Shown here piece by piece: positions 1-27,318 of a DNA stretch of 64,000 nucleotides; the stretch's first letter is position 1; each line of letters opens with the position of its first letter. The notes below the pieces were generated by a model. That model was not told the DNA's origin. It did no database searches and saw nothing but the letters and a program-made list of their open reading frames with translations. The DNA is from Cristatella mucedo (lineage: Eukaryota > Bryozoa > Phylactolaemata > Cristatellidae), in contig WPIO01000022.1 in NCBI GenBank assembly GCA_009760855.2, positions 837,501 to 901,500 of the forward strand, read 5' to 3'. A program made the translations under genes and the position numbers.

Positions 1-685
1 GCCTTTGCCTTTGCACCAGATAACCAGGGTTGCCCTGCCTGTGTCCTGCTGGGCGGTGCTGCCGTGCCAATATGTGCCTGACCGGCGATCAGGTGAGAGG
101 GTGGGTGTGAACCGGTTTATGCCAGTGTGTGCCTCATAACGCATTGTCGGACCTGGTGGGGGGGGGAGTGAGCCATCGTGCAGATGATGCCTGGCTGTGA
201 GCCTCTCAAGGTCTCAGGCGCTGGAGCAGTGGCTGGCACGTCAGTTAGACGCAGCTGATGCATCTGAGTCGGCTGCAGATTTGCCCTACAGCAGCAGCAG
301 CTTGTGCTGTTTGCCACTTTGACCGTTTGCCCCACGCTCTGTAGAGGAGTGTGGTAGGGGTGGGCGTGGGGCTGTGAGGGCCCCAGACTAGGAGGGTCAG
401 CCCCCAAAGCAGGCTGCTGCAGCCAAGTGGCCGGCCGAGCATCCGGGGCTTCTGAATTGCAGTCCATCATTCGCCAAAGGGCTTGTGTGTGTGTGGATAC
501 TGCAGAGACGTGGAGAGCGAGCAAGGGACAGCTTGCCCTGGTGCCAGGTAGGTAGCAGCACGGCGATTGGGTGCTCGGCCTGAGCTGACTCTAAGTGTGC
601 CAAGCGTGTGCGCTAGCGGCCTGTGTGCCTTCTTCTGCCCAGCGACCGCCCGGTCTCTATAGGCTCTATACTCGTTTAAAAAAAT
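1..685. other. No recognised gene
   Basis: Short overlapping frames only, none with family features. If IFT52 starts before the window this is intronic or upstream sequence of that gene. Confidence 0.4.
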
Positions 686-850
686 ACTAGCAAATTTAGC
701 AGCCCCTTTTTGTAAAGCAGCAGAAGAGCCTTAAAGCCTATCACCGCTGCTTCTCAGCAATAAAGGATCGCCCACCGCAGGATTCGAACCCACGACCTCG
801 AGACTGAGGTCGTGAAGAGCAACCGCCTACTGGCGCCATAGTTTGCTCGC
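686..850 (-). mobile_element. SINE-A copy
   Basis: On the minus strand the copy has a tRNA-like head with B-box core GGTTCGAATCC, the palindromic cacgacctcg/cgaggtcgtg hairpin next to it, then the body segment ending in aaaaaggggctgctaaat. The same module recurs more than ten times in the window in both orientations. Confidence 0.8.
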
Positions 851-2186
<1,336 letters not shown>

Positions 2187-2603
2187 TCGTGCAGTACTGT
2201 CCAGTTTGACATATTGTTCGTCTCTTCTTAGGCCTGCGATATCGCGTGGGGAGGTTGAACTTTTTTCTTTTACATCCTGCTGCCAATTTGGCTAAATGTT
2301 TTTGCTTTAGATGCATAGCTCGGGCAAGTGCCACCCACAAAAGAAACTCTCACGCAAGCGGCAATCCTCTGTTTGACTCGCGTTGGTGCTCAGTTTAGCT
2401 CAGTCTGACTCTCAGTCGGTGACGGTCCCTCTTGGCTTGGCTGACACTTGGTGATGTCATTCCCTGATAGAGAGCCGGAAGCTGGCACAAGAAGCGAGCG
2501 TCTGCTCGTGATTCAAGCCGCCTGACTTGGATGCATCGCCATTTGCTCTCCTCGATCTGCTTATAGATGGCTTCTGCACCTCGTGCCTCTCGGCGTGCGT
2601 ATG

Positions 2604-2646
2604 GCAGCAGCAGCAGCAGCATCTGCTGCTGCTGCTGCTGCTGCTG
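2604..2646. repeat. Inverted CAG/CTG trinucleotide tract
   Basis: Five CAG units run directly into about eight CTG units across a single CAT, so the tract can fold on itself. The flanks (2183-3249) contain no recognised gene. Confidence 0.9.
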
Positions 2647-3246
2647 GTTTTCAATAACGTAGGCTGGCTGGCTGCCGGCCTGGCTCTGTTTCCGCTCTCG
2701 ACACTGGCTGGCCGTCTGTCAGAGCAGCCAAGTCAAGTGCCTGCCGAAGACACCGAGGCCAAGGGCACAGTCTTGCAGCGTGGCCTTTCCTGCTGCTGCC
2801 AGCTCCCAGAATACCCTAGCTGTTTTGGTGTTCAGGTTGGCTGACCCGGTTGGCCGGCATTTGCCCACTCGTTGGCACCTTTGTATGCAATGGGGGCACC
2901 GCCTGCCTGGGCATGCATCCCGATGTGCTGGGGGGGGTGCTGAATGCTCGCCAAGTAAAGCACAGTGAAAGAAAAGGGTGGCTGACTAAACAGCTTCGTT
3001 TTTGTAATGGCAGATGAGAGCCTCTTTGGCTCTATCATCCGCCCTCCCCACGGGCAATACATGTGGCTGCTGCGTCGTCGTCCACTTTGATTAGCTGTTG
3101 CATGTGGCTTTAGGTACAAGTCGGAAAGCAACTGCGGTCCATCGACCCGCCTTTGATTTAGCTGTTGCTCATGAGCAGAGGTGGGACCAGCGGTGAGACC
3201 GAACTGAGCCAGGAGTTACACGGTAGGGTGGAACGGACGGACACCA

Positions 3247-3249
<3 letters not shown>

Positions 3250-3312
<63 letters not shown>
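3250..3312. repeat. (GA)n microsatellite
   Basis: Pure GA tract of about 62 bp. Confidence 0.97.
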
Positions 3313-3315
<3 letters not shown>

Positions 3316-3487
3316 TGTGTGCTGCTGTTGTGGCTGCATTCTGTTGTGGCTTCGTGCTGTTTCGGCTGTGTTTTGTTGCGGCCGTGTGCCGTTGCACTGC
3401 TGCAGGCATCAGCCGAATACACGGTTGTTAAAGCACGCTTCGGTTTTGCACGTCATCGCTAGTGTTACGGTGCTAAATTTCGTACGA

Positions 3488-3570
3488 CAAACATGCTTAT
3501 TCTCTGCTGGACTCGAACTCACGACCCGGATTGTGAAGTGCAAGTGCCATGCACCACCCTATCAGTCAGC
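3488..3570 (-). mobile_element. Possible decayed tRNA-derived SINE head
   Basis: On the minus strand a B-box-like stretch (gagttcgagtcc) precedes text like the head of SINE-A, including a degraded gacctgg/ccgg palindrome. The body is not recognisable. Confidence 0.35.
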
Positions 3571-4079
3571 TGTCATGTATCGCCAAACATGGCAGCTATC
3601 GTGGCTCGGGCTTAACTCCCCTGCTGCTTGCTGCTCTGCCGTCAGCGCTTCGCCCTGGCAATAGGTTCTGCCAGAGCTTAGGGAGAGCTAGAAGGGCAGA
3701 ATGCGAGAAAGTGTGCCCCAGTCAGATGTATTGACCCTGCTCCCATCCAACTGGGAGTGGGTTAGGCAAAACATTGCCCCATAGACCAGCCAAACTTTAA
3801 AATCACAGCCTCGTTTTCACAACGACTTGACTGGCAGATTCGGCTGAGGCCACGAGTTGCACAAGTGCTGCGAGCATTGCACCGGCCAGCCATAGTCTCG
3901 TCGTTCTTTGGGGCTAATGCAGCGCGAGCTTGCAAAGCGACTGCAGGACGACTCGCTGCTCGTGTCCACTAGAGAGAGAGGCGCCAGCCATCGACTGGAC
4001 CTATCCAGGTGCTGATAAGCCGTGCCTAGCTTCGATCAATTCAGCCTGGTGCCTTGGATGCATGTCAGCTGCACCAGGC

Positions 4080-4122
4080 ATCCGAGCGTTAGGCGATCCG
4101 AGGTATCGCCTAACGCTCGGAT
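4080..4122. repeat. Perfect 18-bp inverted repeat
   Basis: Arms ATCCGAGCGTTAGGCGAT at 4080-4097 and its exact complement at 4105-4122, with a 7-base loop. A third partial copy (atcgcctaacg) follows directly. Confidence 0.95.
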
Positions 4123-4194
4123 CGCCTAACGCCGTGCACCTGTTCAGTCGACACGAGGCTGCACAAACCGAACTCACTGAGGCCTGTATCTGTA

Positions 4195-4350
4195 TAAAAA
4201 ATATATATAATTAATTTGCATAGTGCCCCAAGAGAACTTAATCTCCATTCAGGCGCTTCACATACGCCTCGGGGCTGAGTCCACGACCTCGGCCAGACAT
4301 TGGTCGGGGCGAGCACCTTAACCCCTGGACCAAACCAGCACGGCTTATTA
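4195..4350 (-). mobile_element. SINE-B copy
   Basis: Minus-strand copy of a tRNA-derived SINE: head like ctggtttggtccaggggtta, a ggctcgag-type B-box region, and tail reading gcgcctgaatggagattaag then ttctcttggggc. The family recurs about nine times here. Confidence 0.8.
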
Positions 4351-4412
4351 GGTGTCTTACCCTGGCTGACCTGGAAAGACTGCTGCAGCAGTTTTGTGCA
4401 AGCATCCAGTGG

Positions 4413-4415
<3 letters not shown>

Positions 4416-4464
<49 letters not shown>
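4416..4464. repeat. (GT)n microsatellite
   Basis: Pure GT tract of about 48 bp abutting a SINE-B head. Confidence 0.97.
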
Positions 4465-4468
<4 letters not shown>

Positions 4469-4849
4469 TATGAGCGCGTGAATGTGTGTGTTTGCCAATG
4501 TTGGGGACCTGCATGCGTGCAAGCCTTCGGGAGGGCCTCTTAATGGGTTTATTGGGGGGAAGGCATGTCATTTCATGCTCGAAATTGGTGAGTTGGTACT
4601 GCTCTCGACTCGGGTTTCGCAGATCCCGGGCTCAGCACCCACAGACTCTTCCTCCTTGTACCCTGCTGCCAGAGGCTTTTGGGGCCTTTAAGCGCTGCTC
4701 TCTGTAAATCCTGCTGACGGTCAGCCGATTTTTGCTCCTGCTCTGAACGACTCTATGTCTGCTGTCGAGGTTTTCCAGCAGCCTCCGAGGTCTGCTCATG
4801 CTATCTGGTGGCACTGCAAGATAGCCGCTTAGCCCCGTCGTCTGCATGA

Positions 4850-5120
4850 GATCTACTCTCCAACTGCCGACTATGGCACATCTTTTTCAGCGGTCCTGAA
4901 CTGCTACTTCTATGCTACTCACTACCTCAACTGCTCTCCTAACTCTGCTATGCTTCCCACTTTCTCTTTGTTGCGTGAGACGAAGTCTGTTGGCTACCGA
5001 ATGCGTACCGAAAGCCGCTTAGGCTGTGAGTGCGCTATACAAAACTCTCCTGCGTAACACCCACATGGTCTTTATGACTTTGTGGAGTTACTGACGGAGA
5101 TACATTACATTACATTACAT
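4850..5120 (+). mobile_element. LINE-A 3' end, 5'-truncated
   Basis: Begins in the last part of the LINE-A coding frame (tctccaactgccgactatgg) and runs through the 3' UTR to the tail tgacggagatacattacatt repeated. The same end is found at 7398, 58678 and, reversed, at 47985. Confidence 0.9.
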
Positions 5121-5611
5121 GAGCCAGCGGATGAGCACCAGCCGACCTTGAGTTTACAGTTAAGGGTTGCGGTCTGAGGGGCGACCTGGCGTTGCTGGCG
5201 CCAGGGTTTGGCAGCGACATTTTCCATGCCGATTTGCCTGCTAGTTGCAGCCGTAGTGCTGAGGGCCAGTAAGGTTGCACAGCGTTTTGCTCGGCAGCTG
5301 CTGACTGCCGTCCGGAGGTGCCTTGGCACGCCGGCTGAGCGCCGGCATTGCAGAAAGGGAGGCGAGCGTGCAGCGCTGGCTGACCCTGCTCTGCAAGGGA
5401 AGCCCTTGCGTGGTACTGTCGAAGGCTGATTACCGACTGAGTAGAGAGTTCTGGGTAGAGATTTCTGGGTAGGGAATGGTTGGTAGGCGGCTGCTTTCGC
5501 TGCGCTGCCCTCCAGTGTAGCCAGGCGATTTTTTTGCTTGCGAGTGCACTGACGGTTTTTTTGCATTTCGCACGGCATTTTGCCGAGCAGTTGGTCGTCG
5601 CGTAACCACTC
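5121..5611. other. No recognised gene
   Basis: Moderately GC-rich unique sequence. Long minus-strand frames exist but show no conserved motif. Confidence 0.35.
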
Positions 5612-5731
5612 GCCAATGGTGAATGTAATTCCTTTGTAGAGCGCCCCAAGAGAACCGAATCTCTCTATGTAGGCACTTCACTGCATGCCAAGCAGGCCCA
5701 CGACCCTGGTTTTCAAAAAGGCTAGCACCCC
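5612..5731 (-). mobile_element. SINE-B copy, decayed head
   Basis: The shared tail (agcgccccaagagaa then tctctatgtaggc) is clear; the tRNA-like head is degraded. Confidence 0.65.
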
Positions 5732-5768
5732 GACCCCCCCCCCACCTGGGCCCAACCAGAGCAGTGGC

Positions 5769-5806
<38 letters not shown>
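5769..5806. repeat. (ATG)n microsatellite
   Basis: About 12 ATG units, the source of a false poly-Met/poly-His frame. Confidence 0.97.
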
Positions 5807-6043
5807 AATGAGATGTGGCGTGCTCGAACCGCACGTGTGTCCTCCCTGTTGTGCTTCGCAATGCAGTGCGATCGATCAGCGCGACAGAGGGCGACCACCA
5901 CAGCTGCTGGTCTTGTCCGCCAGCCTGTGGGCGCTGTTTCTGCGGGAACTCGGCTTGCCCGGCTCCTGAGCAGTTACCTGCCGCAGGGCTGCTTCCGTGT
6001 CGGACCCCGATATGCGTTTGAAGGCCGTGGACTTTCTTTTCAG

Positions 6044-20518
<14,475 letters not shown>

Positions 20519-21229
20519 CCCGGCAGTTGCCTTGGTGATGCCGGATGCAGTTATCTCCGGCCGGCGCCCGTGGGAGCTGCTGCGCTGATCGCCAGCGGCC
20601 GTGGGATATCGGTCGAATTGTTTCTCTTGTTGTTTCTCATTCTACTCGATAATGCCGTCCATCAATTTTGGAGAATGCACTGGCTATGTCGTCCCTTGGC
20701 CTGACCCCACTGCTGGCCTTCTGTCCACCCTTTCGGCATATAAAGTGTCAGCGCAATTCAGTTGCGTAGTTCCAGTCATCCTGAATACATTTTTTGTCTG
20801 CCATCATCTTGCGCTTTCCCTGCAGCCCCGAACTCACCGTGGCCCACACTAAAGACCACTGACTGATACGAGCTCAACAAGAACAGCCATCACCTTTGCA
20901 AATGAACACTAGATATACTGTGTACTTGACCGATTAGCTACACCCCTTCAATGCTATCGCCTTTGTGTACATCATTGTTAATGCTTAGTGCTGAGCTGTG
21001 GCATTAACGTTCACATTCATACTGTGAAGTTGGTTGGCAAAATCAAGAATATCTAGCACCTTGAGATTGTGGCATCCATCAGGCATCCATTGTCGCTAGC
21101 ATAACTAATCTTATAAATCCCTACTGCTTGGTTCAAAAGGACATTTACTCCTCTCAAAGAGGCTACGAAACAAGCAGGGTTCCACAAAATTCACCTTTCT
21201 GGTGCTGCCTCAAACCAGCCAATGCTAAC
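20519..21229. other. IFT52 3' flank
   Basis: Starts with the presumed IFT52 3' UTR. No further gene or repeat family recognised. Confidence 0.4.
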
Positions 21230-21860
21230 GTTAATAATAATAAGACATGTTCACAGTGTCGTAAGGGAACCAAATCTCCTTCTAGGTACTTGACATTTGC
21301 TGCAAAGGAAGCATGTCAATTGGTTAGTGATAGGGAGTGCATGGAGTCAGTATGAATGTGCGCATGAAGAACTTTCAGATGGCAAATGCTGTAAAGAAAT
21401 GGTGGGTGTTTACCTTTTTAAACGTCAATTCAGAGAATGTTATGACGTCAGTCGGGAGTGAGTTCCAGGCTGTGTGAATATACGAGCTGTAGGCTCGACG
21501 TCCAAAGGATTGAGGTTGCTTCGAGGCACAGCTAAACGACTTGAGTCAGAAGGGATGGTGGTATGATCTCTAGCCTGACTGGCACGTTTTTTGGATAGGT
21601 AGGCTGGAGCAAAAAAGGAAGAGACCTAAAAGTGAGTGACAGAACCTGGAAGTCGATCTGCTGCTTGATGCAGAGTCAGTGTATGTCGGTGACCGTTGGT
21701 GTAATGTAGTAAACGCGATATTTACGACAGACAAGTGTAGCTGCCGAGTTTTGCAACGACTGTAGGTGACTTATTTTTCAGGCTGGTAGACCAGAGGGTA
21801 GTGAGTTTTAGAAGTCAAGACAGGATGTCACAACCGCAAGGACCAGCTTTGCTGTGTTAA
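21230..21860 (-). mobile_element. LINE-B copy, 3' part, decayed
   Basis: On the plus strand it opens with an (AAT) tail, then gtaagggaaccaaatctcct and tctaggtacttgacatttgc (the 3' hairpin reversed), then text like ggagtgagttccaggctgtg that encodes the end of the LINE-B protein in reverse. Confidence 0.75.
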
Positions 21861-22019
21861 CCTTGTCTAAGCATTTATACCCCAAATATTTTTGCAATTT
21901 CAGTCGGAATTCAAGATGCCTTCACTCCAGAGAAAACTGCTCTCGTTCGTCTGCCTCCTGCTCGATCTGGCAGCTGCATTTTTTACACTATTCATCGCAA
22001 TAACATGACCAACTTGAAC

Positions 22020-22870
22020 GATTGAGAACGACGATCAGTCAGACGAGGCACTGGCATGTTTCAAATCGCACTAGTCCGATCGTGTTCAATCCATGTAGTG
22101 TGGTGGTGAGGTCTCATCCAGCAGACCAGTCACCTTCAGAGTTCCACAAGGGTCTGCTCTCGTTGGTTCTTTGCTCTATACTCTGTTTATGCCGAGCCAT
22201 CTGGGAAAAGTCATTAGGAACCTTGGGATCGGATATCTTCTTCCTTCTACGGCACCAGAATGAATTGTCGAGAATCTGACTACGTGTTAATTTCTAACAA
22301 TGAACACACGCCCCAACAGACCTACAGAAAAAAGCCATTAAGCCTCCGCAGCTGATAAGTATGGTTGCAAGGCTAAATCTCACAGGTGCAGCAATGTGTC
22401 TCGTTTGCCGAAGAAGCTGTGATGGCTCCCGGTCGATCAACTAATAAAAAAGCAAAATTCTTGCTCTGACACACAAGGGCCCACCGTGGCTTAGCTCCTT
22501 CACACCTAGCTGAACTTCTGCACCAGTTTCAGACTCTTCGTGCCCTCAGGTTGGTTATGGACAATAAACTAGCTGTTCCATTCCTACACTTTAAGACAGC
22601 TGGATATAGAAGCTTTTGCTCTGCAGGTCTAGACAATGGAACTCAAGTTTCACAATTCTTACTTAGCGACATGTACTCTCCTGCTGCCAACTGTGGCCTA
22701 TCCTGTCTAGCTGTCCTAAGCTACTACTCCCACGCTAGTCACTTCCTTGACTGGTCTCCTGACACATCTATGCTTCTGCTTTCTCTTTGTTGTGGGAGGT
22801 AAAGTCTATTGGCTATCGTATGTGATCTGAAAGCTGCTTAGGGTTTGAGTGTGCTATAGGAAACTCCTGT
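22020..22870 (+). pseudogene. LINE-A copy, broken reverse transcriptase
   Basis: The RT region shows a decayed VPQGS...LLYTLF block near 22140-22185 and IRNLGIGY near 22215, then after a deletion the LTHKAHRGLAPS-like C-terminus and 3' end. Frameshifts and stops break it throughout. Confidence 0.75.
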
Positions 22871-22884
22871 GTAGCACCCACTCA

Positions 22885-23195
22885 ATCAGTGTGCCTCAAG
22901 TTTCACAGTTCTTACTCGACGACATCTACTCTCGTGCTGCCAACTGTGTGGCTTATCCTGTCTAGCCGTCCTAAGCTGCTACTTCCGTGCTGGTCACTTC
23001 CTTGATTGGTCTCCTGACACATCTATGCTTCTCACTTCTCGTTGCTGTTGGCCTATTGGCTATCTATGCGTACCGAAAGCCACTCAGGGTTTGCGTTCGC
23101 TATAGGAACTATAGCGAACGCATAGGAACTATCTTGCGTGGCACCCACTCACTGTGGCCTTTTGTAGTTACAGACTGCGATACATTACGTTGCAT
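22885..23195 (+). mobile_element. Second LINE-A 3' end, in tandem
   Basis: Repeats the last 300 bp of the copy directly before it (ctcaagtttcacagttctta onward) and ends in gcgatacattacgttgcatc. It contains a perfect 14-bp inverted repeat at 23092-23105/23109-23122. Confidence 0.78.
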
Positions 23196-23591
23196 CACGT
23201 ATATGAATGTAGTAGCCTTAACTGTGGAGCTGGTCTGGATTGGAACACGACGGCCTAGATTGTGTGTGCAGATGCTGCAAGAGATATGCTGGCCGAGCCC
23301 ATTTTGAGAGATCCGTTTCCGGCTTCTGTGCAGCATAGTTTTCCCACAACCGGCAAGTTGGTTATGTCCTCGTTCAACTTAAGAAAGTGTGCTGCCATAT
23401 AAGGGCAAATGCTAAAAATGCATGTTGCAAGGCAGTTACAAGTTCGACGTGCTGAAAAGCATGTAGGGATCAGAGCACATGAACGCCTATGCTGTGTTTG
23501 GCGATTACATCGACAAGAAAGAGGGTTTAACTAGTGAAAAGACGTGGACCAAGCACAGTTCCTTGGAGGAACCCATAATTTAAAAGCTTTT

Positions 23592-23853
23592 TGGAGGAGA
23601 GTTCCCCGTTCTCATCAACGCTGCCGAGCTGTTCTGACGACAGCCAAGTTATGGTAAAGTGTCGCAGACTTGTGAAATGGAACGAGACTTTTTGTTGCGC
23701 TGGTCGGTACCTTCTCCATCCTGTAAGTTCAATCCTACTTTATTTCCTGAGGATTACAACTTCATCTGCTTATGCGGGCAGGGCAGGCTGCTCCCTTGCC
23801 AACCTTGGCGTTTTGCGGACACGTTGCAGTATTAGGGACAACCTAATAGAGCA
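23592..23853 (+). other. Two exon-like segments, gene unknown
   Basis: One segment ends CATCCT|gtaagt at 23722, and the next runs from acceptor tgcgggcag at about 23781 to GAGCAG|gtgagt at 23853. The frames read VKWNETFCCAGRYLLHP and GCSLANLGVLRTRC. I recognise no family and the two may be chance. Confidence 0.2.
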
Positions 23854-24402
23854 GGTGAGTTGTCAAGGTGTTTGCCCTTGTCGCTGCCGGCCGGATTCAA
23901 CTCTCAGGAACAACGCGACGTATCCTTACTTGAAGGAACGGGGCAGTGGGACCCAAGAGGTTTCATTCAGGCTTCTAGAGTGCAGAGCTGTTGCCGTAGG
24001 GATCTTTGGAGCATACGCTTCAAGATTGGAGCTCAGCTGCAATTGAGATTGCCGTTAGAAAGAACGGGCACGCAGCAAATCTCATGAAACCAGGGGAGCT
24101 AACCGCTTGGCGTTCGCTCGTCAGCTGCAGCCTAAGGCTGCAAGCAGAGTTTTGGCCCAATTAACTGCCCAACTGCAGTAGACCTCGCTTTGGCCAAGCC
24201 AGCATCCCGGAACCGGTTACCTTGAGTGACTGCCTGCGTCTGTGCCTGCGTCATGTGCAGATACTGTATTGGAGGGGAGAAAAAGCCAAAGCAAGTCTGC
24301 CAGACACTGTTTAGCAGATATACTCATGAACTTCTGCTATTTATGCTTCCTTCGTGCCACCTGCTCCTCTCACTCAAGTCATTTAGCTGTAATAAATAAA
24401 TC

Positions 24403-24545
24403 CTAGCTGATTAAGCAGCCTCTTTTTGTGTAGCGACAGAAGAGCCTTTACGGCTATCACCACCGCTTGCAGTGGCGATAAAGAATCGCCCACCGCTGGA
24501 ATCGAACCCACGACCTCGGGACCGAGGTCGTGAAAGCAACCTGTA
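24403..24545 (-). mobile_element. SINE-A copy
   Basis: Well preserved from the tail (agctgattaagcagcctctt) to the palindrome (cacgacctcgggaccgaggt); the head is truncated. Confidence 0.85.
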
Positions 24546-24900
24546 CCTAAGCTTGGCCTCTAGCCTACCTCAAGTCCTTTTGAGCGAGTCCTGCCTTCGA
24601 TTCGTACGCTTCCAAAGCCTGTAATTCACTCCCGACGGAGGTCACGACATTCCCTGAATTGACGAAATTTAACAAACAAAAAACTAAACAGAACCCGCAC
24701 GCTCCATTCCGCAGCATTCGCTCCGTCCTTGGGAATTGTCCTTCTTCGTGTGCTCATGCACGCAGACACTGGGCTTGCTTGAGCTTGAGCTCTCCCTAAC
24801 GTGCTCTCTTTCCAGTATGTTTAAAGTGCCTTGAAAGAGATTTAGTTTTATTTCGGTACTATACAAAATTGTTACTGTTACTATTCTTATTATTATAAAT
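24546..24900 (+). mobile_element. LINE-B copy, 3' part
   Basis: Decayed end of the LINE-B protein (cttccaaagcctgtaattca), then the 3' UTR, a tail hairpin version gtgccttgaaagagatttag and an (ATT) end. Confidence 0.65.
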
Positions 24901-25564
24901 TCTAGCCACAAAGAGAAACTCCGGCTCAGTCTTCGGTTATGATGAATGAACGGATGCTGGTATTATGTTCATGCCCAAGCACTAGCTGCTTCACATACAA
25001 TTGCTACTTCTTCGACTGTTTACTGTAGCGTTCTTACCCCGAAGACTGATGTGACTAAATAAAGAAAAGCCAACGTTGAGCAACCAACGCAACCTTAAAC
25101 TTTCACTTCCACTTCAAATAATTCCCTTGTATACCACTTACTCCTGCATTGCTCATTTAAATCCTCAAAGAGGCTAGCCTCCTTTTCGTGTGCTTACAGC
25201 GTATTGTCCTCCTCGGTGCACAGTCAGCTCAACAGGAATCGTGTGTTTTTAAGGGCCAAAACCACACGATAATATCCGGATGCAGATTCGTCACCCAAGT
25301 CTCCGAGGGGGATCAATCATCATTTAAGGAAGGTCTGCCACCACTCTCCGTCTACATTGAGCCTGCACGTCAACCTACCACACATGGCGAATGCAACTTC
25401 CTTGTCATGGATGACGGCTATGGGATTCCATCATAACCTGCCCTCCTATGGAACCCCTCGGATTAACTCGCCCTCTCTGTGCTTTATTTCACATTCTCTC
25501 ACGGTAAGTTTCATCAGGACCGCTAGTATCCTATTGTCTCAACTTCTACACGCCTAATGACTCC

Positions 25565-25678
25565 TTGCAGCTCCACAGAATGCGATCAAACTGCATAGCC
25601 TCTCACAGAATATGTAACGTCCCTAGAAAGAGATTCAGTTCTCTGAAGGGCGCTATGCGCATATATAATGATTATTGA
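25565..25678 (+). mobile_element. LINE-B 3' tail fragment
   Basis: Contains cctagaaagagattcagttc then tctgaagggcgctat, the LINE-B 3' hairpin. Confidence 0.7.
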
Positions 25679-25938
25679 CTCATCTTTGTGCAAGTTTGCC
25701 ACCTAGCCGAATTACAATGTGGCGGGAACTGGTCAGATGTACTACCTATCCAAACCACCTTCCTTCCTCTACTTCACTCACCTTCTTAACTACTACTACT
25801 ACATGTTTCACTCACCCGAAAATGTCAGCAATGTTCTTCTGTCTTACAAACCCTAGCCAGCCCCGTCTGTTCGAGCTTGCTGCGATTAGATTTTTCATCG
25901 CAGGTGAGATCCAAACTACTCTGCAGTAGCTGCGACGT

Positions 25939-26071
<133 letters not shown>

Positions 26072-26534
26072 TGTCTCTGCACAGGTCCATGCAAAGATTA
26101 CTGACGGTTAATCTTGAAGAATCCAAACATTGGACGAATTGTTCTCCATAACCAGGCACCTAAATGAGGAACTTGATTTGAAAAAATAAACTCTGTACTC
26201 AAATCGGCGCTCCTCAGTATAACAAGCCACTTTGAAACTTGGCTGCTCACTTTCTGCTCCATTCGCACTGACGGGGAGTGTCAGACAGTCAGTAGTCGTC
26301 CAGGGATTGCCGTTTGGATTATAATGCTGGCCCATTCGAGGCAATAAATTTCGCAGCTAACTAGGCAGTGCTCTAATATGTGGCTACGCATAGTATATTC
26401 CGACGCTTTATGATGATGTAGAGGACTCTTTCTGTGTGTCGCACTTTGCATGTGTCGACGATTGCTCTTGACATATTTTTGGACTTGGTGACTTGAGTCT
26501 TGGTGTCGATTGTCTTGATGTTTACCTGCTGCCG

Positions 26535-26630
26535 TTTCTAAGATTGCTGCATTGATGATTTCTAAGATTGCTGCATTGATGATTTCTAAGATTGCTGCAT
26601 TGATGATTTCTAAGATTGCTGCATTGATGA
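26535..26630. repeat. 24-bp tandem repeat, four copies
   Basis: Four identical units of tttctaagattgctgcattg plus atga. Confidence 0.97.
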
Positions 26631-27084
26631 TTTGAACTTGGTGAATGCAATGACGCGATCTTCCAGTGGCTGCACGTCAACCAACTTCGTAAAATTACGA
26701 CGATGCTACTGGCGCTGAATTTTGATGTTATAAAAGCAAAGGGATCAAACTTTCAGTTCTGATTCGCAATGTCATATTCGTTCGGCTACTAGCCTCGTAG
26801 AGCGGCTTCAGACGCTTGTCGGGCGGCGCGCCTGCTGTTAGGTGAGTCGCTGTTGAGTCTGTCTTCTCGGAGGGCCTCTAGGCCTAGAAGAATACTATGA
26901 AAGCATTTCGTGTGGCTTCAATTCCCAGCCAGCTCTAGTTCTGAGTCTTGGGTATTTTTGGTTGGGACCAACTATTCGAGAATCCTCTGGTTAAGGAAGT
27001 GCTTGAAGGCATACCTTCCTTAATTGAGCCCTGTGTAGGCTGTCAAATAAAGACGACAAGACGGTTGCTAACATTAGTATCCCG

Positions 27085-27160
27085 TATGCAGCAAAGTTAA
27101 GTGCCTAGAAAAAAATTTGAGTTTTCTGAGGGCGCTATAACAAATGTATTATTGTTATTA
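27085..27160 (+). mobile_element. LINE-B 3' tail fragment
   Basis: Text gcagcaaagttaagtgccta, hairpin, then gggcgctataacaaatgtat and ATT tail. Confidence 0.75.
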
Positions 27161-27167
27161 CAAAGAA

Positions 27168-27318
27168 TTAAATTAATATAATTCATTTATATAGCACCCC
27201 AAGAGAACTTAATCTCTATTCAGGCGCTTCAGATATGCCTCCGGGCTCGAGCCCATGACCTCAGCCAGACCTTGGTCGGGGCGAGCACCTTAACCGCTGG
27301 ACCAAACCAGCTCAGCAT
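27168..27318 (-). mobile_element. SINE-B copy, well preserved
   Basis: Full minus-strand copy: head agctggtttggtccagcggt, ggtgctcgccccgacc, ggctcgagcccgg and the gcgcctgaatagagattaag tail. It directly follows a LINE-B tail on the other strand. Confidence 0.85.

Noticed and set aside
686-850. tRNA genes at the B-box sequences (here and in all other SINE copies)
   Set aside because: None folds into a full cloverleaf, and all continue into the same SINE body and tail.
5430-5969. Poly-His and poly-Met frames
   Set aside because: Produced by the (ATG)n microsatellite.
26535-26630. CRISPR-like array
   Set aside because: The four 24-bp units are contiguous with no spacers, and the sequence is animal.
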